Part shown: positions 8,454 to 15,388 of the stretch, one piece after another
Layout: the number at the start of each line of letters is the position of its first letter
How positions within the stretch are numbered: position 1 is the stretch's first letter
Origin: Candidatus Margulisiibacteriota bacterium
GTDB taxonomy: Bacteria > Margulisbacteria > WOR-1 > O2-12-FULL-45-9 > XYB2-FULL-48-7
Direction: 5' to 3'
Length of the DNA stretch: 64,000 bases
Assembly (NCBI GenBank): GCA_025453605.1
Contig: JALOPZ010000001.1
Coordinates: 212,986-276,985, forward strand
The notes under the pieces: generated by a model
What the model was told of the DNA's origin: nothing
Seen by the model: the letters and a program-made list of their open reading frames with translations, nothing else
Database searches by the model: none
Program-made: the position numbers and the translations under genes

Positions 8454-9014
8454 CTAACCGTTGAACTGGCTCATCGCCGCCGGCAGTCCCCGGGCGATGA
8501 TCTGTTCGACCGCCTCGGCTGCCGTGACGGCCGCCTGCTGCAGCGCTGCGCGCTGGGCGGCGGGGACCGGTTGCAGAACGTAGTCGCTGACGTCGCCGGT
8601 CAGGCTGTCGCGGCCGATCCCGATCCGGACCCGGGCAAACTCGGTCGTCCCGAGGTGGGCAATGATCGATTCCATTCCGTGGTGGCCGCCGGCCGACCCT
8701 TTTTCCCTGATCCTGATCTGGCCGACCTCCAGGTCAACGTCGTCATAAATTACGATCAGCCGGTCCGGAGCGATCTTGTGCCAGGCGCTCGCCGCCTGGA
8801 CGGCCAAACCCGATTCGTTCATGAAGGTCTGTGGTTTAAGGATGATGAGCCCGGTTGCGCCCAGCTTTGCCTCTGCCAGCAGCGCCCGGTGTTTGGCCTT
8901 GAAGTTTTTGACGCCCAGCCGAACGGCCAGTTCATCGACCGCCCAGAAGCCGAGATTGTGGCGGGTCTTTGCGTACTCCGCTCCGGGATTACCAAGTCCG
9001 GCGACCAGGTACAT
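8454..9014 (-). CDS. pth: Peptidyl-tRNA hydrolase
   Basis: The 186-aa product releases tRNA from prematurely terminated peptidyl-tRNA. The start MYLVAGLGNPGAEYAKTRHN is the family signature, including the catalytic histidine in TRHN. The segments QTFMNESG and YDDVDLEVG, and GSAGGHHGMESI, are also typical. I chose the ATG at 9012-9014, preceded by GGGAGA. A longer reading frame runs back into the upstream gene and is not credible. It sits two bases after the barrel gene and four before mfd. Confidence 0.96.
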   Translation of the reverse strand: MYLVAGLGNPGAEYAKTRHNLGFWAVDELAVRLGVKNFKAKHRALLAEAKLGATGLIILKPQTFMNESGLAVQAASAWHKIAPDRLIVIYDDVDLEVGQIRIREKGSAGGHHGMESIIAHLGTTEFARVRIGIGRDSLTGDVSDYVLQPVPAAQRAALQQAAVTAAEAVEQIIARGLPAAMSQFNG

Positions 9015-9016
9015 CG

Positions 9017-9877
9017 TTATCTCCCGTAACTGAAGTCGATGCCGAAACGAAAGTCCGAAGCAACGGTCTTGTTCGGGTCGGTCGGCTTGTCCCGTAAATA
9101 AGAAACGCTCAGCGCCTCGACGAACATTTTGAATTTTTTTAGGAGCGAATCCTCGCCGGTCTGGAAAGCGCTCCGCCACGGTTCAAAACGGAGCCCAAGC
9201 CCGTAATCGGCCGTGTTCAGCCAGTAATCGTTCTTGCTCGACATGGTCAGGTCGAGCTTAACATAGGCCTCGATCCCCTTCCCCAGGTGCCGGCCGAGTT
9301 TGGGCTGGCAATAAAAGAGGTAACCGTTAAAATCGGTCCAGCTGAAATTGGTCGAACGGTACGACAGATTGCTCCAGACCTCGCCCCAGAACTGACCGGG
9401 GTCGGGATTATCAAGGTTCCATTCGTGCCAGAGATCGAATCCATAGCGGGTGTCGGTCCGGCGGTTCGCTTCGCCGGAAACCTGGTCCTTAAAATACCTG
9501 GCCGACAGGGTTTCGGCATAGATCTTCAGATCGGGAAGCCAGGCGGTAGCCCAGCTGCCGGACTCAAAGCCGGCGAACGGTTTGAAGCGGATCCCCGGCC
9601 CGTAATAGACCGCATTGTCCCAGTAATCTGGGGCTTGTGACGCGGTGCAGTAGTAAGCGCCGTAGAACTGGAGCGGGGATTCCAGCAGGTTGAACCCGAA
9701 CTTCCCTTCAAAACGACCGAGCAGCGAGGAGAAACCCCGCCGCTCGACGTTGGTATCGTAGTAGGCAAGGTTGTTCCAGAGCTCGGCGAACGGCGCCGCC
9801 TGCGCCCTGCCCGCCGGCAGGCACGGCGCGCCGCCGATCACGATCAGGGCAAAGGTCGCCAGGCAAACGCGCCGCAT
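9017..9877 (-). CDS. Probable outer-membrane beta-barrel protein (286 aa)
   Basis: A signal peptide covers about residues 1-27 (ending near AQAAPF). The mature part is rich in alternating aromatic strands such as LQFYGAYYCTAS and YYGPGIRFKPF, and it ends in FRFGIDFSYGR. This pattern is typical of outer-membrane barrels. Similar aromatic girdle strands occur in the C-terminal barrel of the GH8-TPR protein at 40444, but I cannot establish homology by eye. It lies three bases after a secreted carbohydrate-binding-like gene and downstream of GH26 genes, so a role in polysaccharide passage or binding is likely. The exact family is not recognised. Confidence 0.7.
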   Translation of the reverse strand: MRRVCLATFALIVIGGAPCLPAGRAQAAPFAELWNNLAYYDTNVERRGFSSLLGRFEGKFGFNLLESPLQFYGAYYCTASQAPDYWDNAVYYGPGIRFKPFAGFESGSWATAWLPDLKIYAETLSARYFKDQVSGEANRRTDTRYGFDLWHEWNLDNPDPGQFWGEVWSNLSYRSTNFSWTDFNGYLFYCQPKLGRHLGKGIEAYVKLDLTMSSKNDYWLNTADYGLGLRFEPWRSAFQTGEDSLLKKFKMFVEALSVSYLRDKPTDPNKTVASDFRFGIDFSYGR

Positions 9878-9880
9878 CGG

Positions 9881-10615
9881 CTACTCGGTGCTCAGCGCTA
9901 CGTTGTCGACGTTGAAATTGATCCGGCCGTCGCTGGCGCTCCCCAGGCAGATGAACTGGACCTGAAGCAGACCGCCGGAGCCGTTCTGCGGCTGCGGGTT
10001 CCAGATATCGTCGCCGACCATCGGGTTCTCATCGGTAAAATCGGCCAGCGGGATGCTGACCCGCTTCCAGCCGCTCCAATCAACCTTCACTTCATAGCTG
10101 TACTTATCGTCTTTGGTCAGGGCGTAGTTCTTGGACGAATCCTGCTCCACCTGCCAGTTGCTGTTGTCGTCGTCGGCCAGCTCGACCTTAAGCGAACCGG
10201 AACCCGGCCCGTTCCCGTAAATATCGGCCTGGAAGAAACCGTAGCGGGAGAGGTCCACCCCTTCGCGGGCGATGTAAGTGCCGCAGCCGCCGCCGTACCA
10301 GTTCTTGGCGGAACCAGAGAGCAGTAATGAGTAATTGCCGACCAGCCCGGCGATCTTGCTGTCCCCGGCGGTCAATCCTTTGTTTGACGCCGCTTCGGCC
10401 CGGGCCAGTTCAAATGTCCACCATTCCCGCGGGCCCTTGAGGCTGCCCGACTCAAAATCGTCGATCAGTAACACCTTTTCGGCCAGCGCCACCGGCGCCT
10501 CGCCCTTGGCCGCCTCCGGTTTGGCCGGAGCCGGCCCGCCGAACGCGCTCGCTGCCAGCGCCAAAACCATCACACTAACCACCAAACCGCCTAACCACCT
10601 GAACATTGTTTTCAT
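9881..10615 (-). CDS. Secreted carbohydrate-binding-like protein (CBM11/CIA30-like)
   Basis: The 244-aa product has a signal peptide (about residues 1-26) and an Ala/Pro/Lys linker. A single beta-sandwich module follows, starting at LLIDDFESGSLKG and ending with INFNVDNVALSTE. The pattern DDFE...WW...(Y/L)SLLLSG...D...VDNV is that of CBM11/CIA30-type sugar-binding domains. No catalytic domain is present. The start ATG at 10615 has a strong AGGAGGG ribosome site. It follows the GH26 gene by 13 bases and probably delivers or binds the same polysaccharide. Confidence 0.7.
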   Translation of the reverse strand: MKTMFRWLGGLVVSVMVLALAASAFGGPAPAKPEAAKGEAPVALAEKVLLIDDFESGSLKGPREWWTFELARAEAASNKGLTAGDSKIAGLVGNYSLLLSGSAKNWYGGGCGTYIAREGVDLSRYGFFQADIYGNGPGSGSLKVELADDDNSNWQVEQDSSKNYALTKDDKYSYEVKVDWSGWKRVSIPLADFTDENPMVGDDIWNPQPQNGSGGLLQVQFICLGSASDGRINFNVDNVALSTE

Positions 10616-10628
10616 TTCTTATTCCCTC

Positions 10629-12260
10629 CTATTTAAATTCCAAGACACCCCAAACACTCGGGTCCTTATAGAAGTAGTAATCGCCGTTCCAGATGAACTG
10701 TTTTTCCCGTTCACCGGTCTGGTCCGCGTCATCCAACGCAACGTCAAAGCCGACCCGGGTCCCGCTCTGCGGCGCGAAACTCCCGAAGAACTCCCAAGGT
10801 ATTTTGGCTTCGATCACCTGCCCTAACGGTTTATCGACCTTTTTTACAGCAATTTCACTGCCCGCCGGGCTTCTTCGCCTTTGCCAGTTCCAAACGGTCG
10901 GCTTGTTGGTCCGGCCATCGCCGGTGCTCAGGCCGACCTGATAGTCGCCGCGCTCAAAGCTTTCACGCCGTTCATCCGCGCCCGGCGCCGTGCTGATCAC
11001 GAACTCCAGTCCGTCGCCGTTCCACACGTCCTGCCGCTCCTTTTTATTGACCAGCGGCAAACGGTCGGTCACGGCCGCCGCCACGTACAGGTTCTTGTCA
11101 TCCCACATCAGATAAACGTCGCCGGAGAGATCGGCCTGCCCCCCCCACTGCACTCCCTCCTTGAAGAAAGCGGCATCCCGCAAAACCAGCGGCACCGCTT
11201 TTTTCCACTCGTCCAGCTTGCCGTCGATCTTGACCGGCCCGGCCGCCCTGGTCGCGAGCGCCGTTTTCTTGACCGTCCGCTCCGGCGGTACGGTAAAAGC
11301 GGTCAGCTCCGCCCCGGTCCCGGTGAAGAGCGGATCTTTCATGATCGACTTGAACGCCAGGAGCGCCCGCTCGGTCGAATTGATCCGCCAGTCGGTCTCC
11401 TTCTTGTGGTCAAACCAGACGATCGCGTCGATATCGCGCATGCTCGTCCTAAGGTAAGCGGGGATCTCCTTGATCCAGGCCGCCTTGTCCCCGCCCTTCT
11501 CCGCTGCCGCGAACTCGGCGATCATGATCGGTTTTTTGGGCCAGAGTTGGCGGGCCTTACGGGCCTGATCGCGGAACATGTATTTTAACGCCTGCCAGTC
11601 GCTCCAGCTCTGGGTCTTGCCCCAGTTATAGCCGTCAAAACCGACCCAGTCGACATAATCGTTGCCGGGATAAGCTTTTTCCCATTCGTTCCAAAGCTCG
11701 TTGGGAAAAGAGTAGTTCATCGGCGCCCAGACCCATTTAACGTTGCCGACTTTTTCGTTCCGGAAAACATCGACGATGTGGCGGAAGGCCTTAACGTAGA
11801 CACCGGGATCTTTTTCGTTATTAACTATCCCCCACGGGTAACCTTCGATGTTGAATTCGTGCGCCGGCCGGAGAAAGATCGGCTGGCCCCACTCCTTGAT
11901 CGCCCGGGCCCAGCTGCGGATGTAGTTGTCCCATTTGCCGCTGGTAATGTCCTTGAGCTTGATCTTTTCCTTGTCACCCCAGTACCACGGCTCCCAGACG
12001 ATATGCGGTACGGCGCCGTAATCGGTCACCGCCTGGGCATCCGCCCGGGGGAATTCCTGCGCCCAGTCCTGGTACCACATCACCATCGCCGGTTTCTTAC
12101 CGGTCTGGGTTTCGAACTGTTTGATGAAATTCATGTTCCGCGGCGCCCCTTCCCGGAAAACGCCGACGAAAACCGGCTTGGCCCAAACGCTGGTCGCCAT
12201 TAGCAATAAGCTGACCGCAACCATAATTTTAATTTTTGACTTTTGACTTTTAAATTCCAT
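10629..12260 (-). CDS. Secreted GH26-like glycosidase with C-terminal CBM9-like domain
   Basis: The 543-aa product has a signal peptide (about residues 1-28). A TIM-barrel resembling GH26 beta-mannanase-type enzymes spans about 30-310. The acid/base region reads RPAHEFNIEGYPWG and the nucleophile region MIAEFAAAE. From about 335, a VKIDGKLDEWKKA start followed by LMWDDKNLYVAAAV is typical of a CBM9/DOMON-like sugar-binding module. The start is the ATG at 12258-12260, after GGGAGGG; a TTG three bases upstream is less likely. The signal-peptide n-region is encoded by a heptamer array. Exact substrate is unknown; GH26 enzymes act on mannans and related beta-glucans. Confidence 0.8.
   Translation of the reverse strand: MEFKSQKSKIKIMVAVSLLLMATSVWAKPVFVGVFREGAPRNMNFIKQFETQTGKKPAMVMWYQDWAQEFPRADAQAVTDYGAVPHIVWEPWYWGDKEKIKLKDITSGKWDNYIRSWARAIKEWGQPIFLRPAHEFNIEGYPWGIVNNEKDPGVYVKAFRHIVDVFRNEKVGNVKWVWAPMNYSFPNELWNEWEKAYPGNDYVDWVGFDGYNWGKTQSWSDWQALKYMFRDQARKARQLWPKKPIMIAEFAAAEKGGDKAAWIKEIPAYLRTSMRDIDAIVWFDHKKETDWRINSTERALLAFKSIMKDPLFTGTGAELTAFTVPPERTVKKTALATRAAGPVKIDGKLDEWKKAVPLVLRDAAFFKEGVQWGGQADLSGDVYLMWDDKNLYVAAAVTDRLPLVNKKERQDVWNGDGLEFVISTAPGADERRESFERGDYQVGLSTGDGRTNKPTVWNWQRRRSPAGSEIAVKKVDKPLGQVIEAKIPWEFFGSFAPQSGTRVGFDVALDDADQTGEREKQFIWNGDYYFYKDPSVWGVLEFK
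12227..12254. repeat. Heptanucleotide repeat (unit TTTTGAC) in a signal-peptide coding region
   Basis: Four 7-bp units: TTTTAAT, TTTTGAC twice, TTTTAAA. Unit and phase are the same as at 3805-3832. It encodes the Lys/Ser-rich start of the GH26-like protein and so supplies the positive n-region of its signal peptide. Confidence 0.8.
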
Positions 12261-12270
12261 CAAGCCCTCC

Positions 12271-13146
12271 CTAGCCTTTCACCGCGCCGGCGGTCAGGCC
12301 CTTAACAATATGTTTTTGCAGCAGGAAGAATAGCACAACGACCGGGATAGTGGCAACGGTCGCCGCCGCCATCATCAGGTCAAAGCGGTTCTGGTAGTTA
12401 CCGACAAAAAGCCGGATCCCGACCGGGATCGTCATGGTGTCGCCGTTGGTCAGCACCCAGGCGAACATCAGCTCGTCCCAGGCCTGGAGGAAGAGATAGA
12501 TACCGGTGGCAATGATCCCGGGCCGGGCCAGCGGCAGAGCGATATACCAGAAGACCTGCAGCGCGGAACAGCCGTCGATCCGGGCCGCCTCTTCCAGTTC
12601 CTTGGGAATGGAGGCAAAAAAACCGCGCAGGATCCAGATCGAGAACGGGACAAAAAAGGCGGAATAGATCAGGATCAGTCCCGTATAAGTCCCCTTGATC
12701 GGGATCTCGGTTAAAACGGTGAACTTGACGAACATGATATAGAGCGGGATCAGGTACATGATCGCCGGGATCATCTGCGTGGCGAGGATCGTGTTGGAAA
12801 ACAGGTCGGAACCGGGGAACTTGAAGCGGGAGAGCGCGTACGAGGCCAGGGTCGACAGGATCATCGCCAGGAACATCGTGGCGCCGCAGATGATCAGCGA
12901 GTTTTTCAGGTAGAGGCCAAAGTTGACGTTCTTCCACATGTCAACGTAATTATCCCAGTGGACCTCGACCTGGCCGGCGACATTGCGGGAGAGGCCGACC
13001 CGGCCGATCGCGATGTCCGACGAGCTCTTGAGCGAAGAAAAAACCATCCAGCCGACCGGCAGGAGGGTCAACAGGAGAAAGAGAAGCATGAAACAGCTGA
13101 TGATGACGTCGATGATCCGTTTTTTGGCATAGTACGGTAAAGCCAT
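12271..13146 (-). CDS. Carbohydrate ABC transporter permease, MalG type
   Basis: The 291-aa inner-membrane protein has about six transmembrane segments. The cytoplasmic EAA loop EEAARIDGCSALQVFWYIAL contacts the ATPase. Size and pattern match the MalG/LacG branch of CUT1 sugar importers. Its ATG overlaps the stop of the MalF-type gene by one base (TGATG), so the two permeases are translationally coupled. No substrate-binding protein or ATPase gene is present in the window; the ATPase may be shared from elsewhere. Confidence 0.9.
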   Translation of the reverse strand: MALPYYAKKRIIDVIISCFMLLFLLLTLLPVGWMVFSSLKSSSDIAIGRVGLSRNVAGQVEVHWDNYVDMWKNVNFGLYLKNSLIICGATMFLAMILSTLASYALSRFKFPGSDLFSNTILATQMIPAIMYLIPLYIMFVKFTVLTEIPIKGTYTGLILIYSAFFVPFSIWILRGFFASIPKELEEAARIDGCSALQVFWYIALPLARPGIIATGIYLFLQAWDELMFAWVLTNGDTMTIPVGIRLFVGNYQNRFDLMMAAATVATIPVVVLFFLLQKHIVKGLTAGAVKG

Positions 13147-14102
13147 CAGCTCATCTCCTCCGCCTGCTTAAAGTAGCGGAACCAGACATTGACGATCGCG
13201 ATCATCACGCACAGGAGCAGGACCGAAGCGGCCGCCCCGGTCCCGAAATTCCAGAGCTGGAAGGAATTGCGGAAGATGTTGGTCATCATCAGGTCGCCCC
13301 ACTCGCCCGGAAAACCGGCGCCGAAGCCGAACATCATGATAACAATGTTGAACGAATAGGTGTTATAGATCAGGCCGAAGAGGATCAGGATGAACCAGAC
13401 CGGGCGGAGCATCGGCCAGGTGATCATCCAGAACTTGGTCCACGGACCCGCCCCGTCAATGTCGGCCGCTTCGTAAAGCTCGTCGGGGATCGTCTGCAGG
13501 CCGGCCAGAAGCATCAGCATCGAGAGCGGCCAGTAGCGCCAGATCGTCGGAATAATGATCGCCCACATCGTGTTGCCGCCGGTCAGCCACGACGGCTTGA
13601 ACGGCAAAAGATGGAGCCAGTCGACCAGCATAACGTTGACCAGCCCCCCCTCTTTGAGCCACATGATCCCCCAGAGCAGACCGGTCACGTAGGTCGGCAC
13701 GATCCAGGGAAAAAGGAAAAGGGTCCGGACCAGCGAGCGGCCCCAGAACTTACGGTTGAGCATCAGCGCCACGACCATCCCCACCCCCAGCGTCCCGATG
13801 GTCACAACGACGGTATAAATAACGGTGTTGCGGACCGCCTCAAAAAGCCCGATCCGGATCGGGCTGGTCGGATCGATCAGGACCTTATAATAATTATCGA
13901 ACCAGACGAACGGGGCGAGCAGATAACTTTGCAGGGTGTTCTGGTTGAGATGGAGAAACGACATGTAGATCCCCTGGCAGATCGGGGAAACGTGGAGAAA
14001 AAGCATCGCTAGGGCAGTCGGCGCAATGAAATAATAAGCAATGCGGTCTTGCTTGATCCGCTGCCACAGTCCTTTTTTACTTTTGCGGTTTGGCTTTTTC
14101 AC
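13146..14102 (-). CDS. Carbohydrate ABC transporter permease, MalF type
   Basis: This inner-membrane permease of about 318 residues pairs with the MalG-type protein in a CUT1 sugar importer. Six or so membrane segments are visible and the EAA loop reads YEAADIDGAGPWTKFW. Start choice is uncertain: the GTG at 14100-14102 gives a Lys-rich start (KKPNRKSKKG) typical of the family. A TTG at 14121-14123 would add seven residues. Neither has a clear ribosome site. It follows the shorter GH26 gene, so the imported sugar is probably a product of the GH26 enzymes. Confidence 0.88.
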   Translation of the reverse strand: MKKPNRKSKKGLWQRIKQDRIAYYFIAPTALAMLFLHVSPICQGIYMSFLHLNQNTLQSYLLAPFVWFDNYYKVLIDPTSPIRIGLFEAVRNTVIYTVVVTIGTLGVGMVVALMLNRKFWGRSLVRTLFLFPWIVPTYVTGLLWGIMWLKEGGLVNVMLVDWLHLLPFKPSWLTGGNTMWAIIIPTIWRYWPLSMLMLLAGLQTIPDELYEAADIDGAGPWTKFWMITWPMLRPVWFILILFGLIYNTYSFNIVIMMFGFGAGFPGEWGDLMMTNIFRNSFQLWNFGTGAAASVLLLCVMIAIVNVWFRYFKQAEEMS

Positions 14103-14137
14103 AACGAGAAATTCGCGCGGCAAAAACCAGATACAGT

Positions 14138-14932
14138 TTACATTTTACTGGAAAAGTAAGCGTTTTGCAAGGCGCTTTTAAGGGCCGCCTGTGACTCGGG
14201 CGAAGAATTGACCCGCCAGTCGCGCTCTTTATTGATATTGAACCAGCAAAATAGCTTGACCCGCGGGTAAACAGTTTGCAGCTTCGTAAAAGCGTCAGTG
14301 ATCCAGGCCGCCTTATCGCCACCCCTCTCGGCTGAAGCGAATTCGCCGATCATCAGCGGTTTGGCCGTCAGGGCGGTCAGGCGGTCGTAACCGGCGCGGA
14401 AGATCACGTCAAAGGTTTCCCATTTCCCCTCGCCCCAGTTGTAACCGTCAAGCCCGACCCAGTCGACCAGCGCGTCCCCGGGATAGTATTCTTCCAGGGC
14501 CGCCGCCGTTTTATCGTAATGGTTCGGACAAAAAACCAGCGCCACGTTATCGGCCCGCAATTCCCTTTTTACATTATATATATAGGACCAGCGCTTTTTG
14601 AAGCCGACCGGATCGCCGGCCCACGGATACCAATCGCCGTTCATTTCGTGGGCAAAACGGAGCAGAAGCGGCCGGCCAAAATCTTTCGCCGCCGTTAAAA
14701 AAGCCCGGACATAATCGTCGCTTGCCTCGCGCCACGGCTCCCAGGTGATCAGCGGCACGCTGCCGTTTCCGGCCACTCTCTCCGCTTCGGTCCGCGGGAA
14801 AGGCTCCGGCCAGGGGACATACCAGAGGACAACGGCCAGCTGTTTGCCGATCCGGGTCTGGAAGTCGGTCAGGTTATCGAGACCGTTAACGTAGGCGCCG
14901 ATAGCGCAGGCGGGCTCAGCGGAGGTGGACAT
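14138..14932 (-). CDS. GH26-like glycosidase without signal peptide
   Basis: The product of about 264 residues is a single TIM-barrel resembling GH26. The acid/base segment reads RFAHEMNGDWYPW and the nucleophile segment MIGEFASAERGG. It is clearly related to the larger secreted GH26-like protein (both have LVDWVGLDGYNWG-like and DKAAWI segments). It lacks a signal peptide and a binding module, so it is probably cytoplasmic and may act on imported oligosaccharides. I prefer the ATG at 14930-14932; a TTG at 14944 is also possible. The start overlaps the upstream gene by 17 bases. Confidence 0.8.
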   Translation of the reverse strand: MSTSAEPACAIGAYVNGLDNLTDFQTRIGKQLAVVLWYVPWPEPFPRTEAERVAGNGSVPLITWEPWREASDDYVRAFLTAAKDFGRPLLLRFAHEMNGDWYPWAGDPVGFKKRWSYIYNVKRELRADNVALVFCPNHYDKTAAALEEYYPGDALVDWVGLDGYNWGEGKWETFDVIFRAGYDRLTALTAKPLMIGEFASAERGGDKAAWITDAFTKLQTVYPRVKLFCWFNINKERDWRVNSSPESQAALKSALQNAYFSSKM

Positions 14933-15332
14933 TGCGGATCTCAAGATCGGTTTCCGACGGGCCGACGACCATCATCTGGACCTTGGTCGGCTTCTTGACG
15001 ATCCCGAGGATCGGAAAGGAAAACTTTTTAAAAGCCTCGGCGGAAATATCCTTGGTCAGGTAATCTTCTTCGAACGAGGTGGCCGGCTGCTCCGGCTTCC
15101 CCTTGTCCCAGATCTCGACGCGCAGGCGGGTCCAGTGCTGCTCTTTTTCGATCGTCCCTTTGATCTCAAACTCCAGGAGAGTCGGGTTGGCGATCTCTTC
15201 GCGGACCGCCAAAACGCAGCCGAGGTCGGTCCCCTTGCCGGACAGATAGTAGGCCTCTTCCCGCTCTTCCGCCCGTTCGCCCGGCTTGCCGAAGCCGGAA
15301 AAAAGATGTTTGTTCTTGGGCATCAAATGCAT
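14916..15332 (-). CDS. Unrecognised beta-rich protein (138 aa), first gene of carbohydrate operon
   Basis: No family recognised. The protein has no signal peptide; its strands, such as TLLEFEIKGTIEK and KVQMMVVGPSETDLEIRNV, suggest a small beta-sandwich, perhaps sugar-binding. Two starts are possible: ATG at 15332 or ATG at 15323 (MPKNKHLF). A TACAAT -10-like box lies at 15331-15336 on the minus strand, with TTTCAC 17 bases further upstream. That box overlaps the first ATG, which favours the second. The gene overlaps the GH26 gene and heads the minus-strand operon. Confidence 0.6.
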   Translation of the reverse strand: MHLMPKNKHLFSGFGKPGERAEEREEAYYLSGKGTDLGCVLAVREEIANPTLLEFEIKGTIEKEQHWTRLRVEIWDKGKPEQPATSFEEDYLTKDISAEAFKKFSFPILGIVKKPTKVQMMVVGPSETDLEIRNVHLR

Positions 15333-15359
15333 TGTAGCATAATTATTAGAAAAGTGAAA
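15331..15359 (-). promoter_or_regulatory. Possible sigma-70-type promoter for the carbohydrate operon
   Basis: On the minus strand TTTCAC (15354-15359), a 17-base spacer and TACAAT (15331-15336). The -10 is good and the -35 only fair. It overlaps the -35 of the opposing sigma-28-type element, so the two divergent transcripts could interfere. Confidence 0.45.
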
Positions 15360-15382
15360 TTTTTGCCTTTAGGCGCCGACAA
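15355..15382 (+). promoter_or_regulatory. Sigma-28-type promoter upstream of the 15389 gene
   Basis: TGAAATT at 15355-15361 (GAAA 15356-15359), a 15-base gap, GCCGACAA at 15375-15382. The -10 ends 7 bases before the ATG, implying a nearly leaderless message, as at 287. Confidence 0.75.
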
Positions 15383-15388
15383 TCAGGC

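Noticed and set aside
8454..9179. Longer version of peptidyl-tRNA hydrolase with 55 extra N-terminal residues
   Set aside because: The extra part lies inside the upstream barrel gene in another frame; the family starts at MYLVAGLGNPG.
14106..14132. Possible extra sigma-28-type promoter (GAAA-N15-CCAGATAC, plus strand)
   Set aside because: It lacks the CGAT core and TGAAATT context, and faces into minus-strand genes, so it is probably chance.
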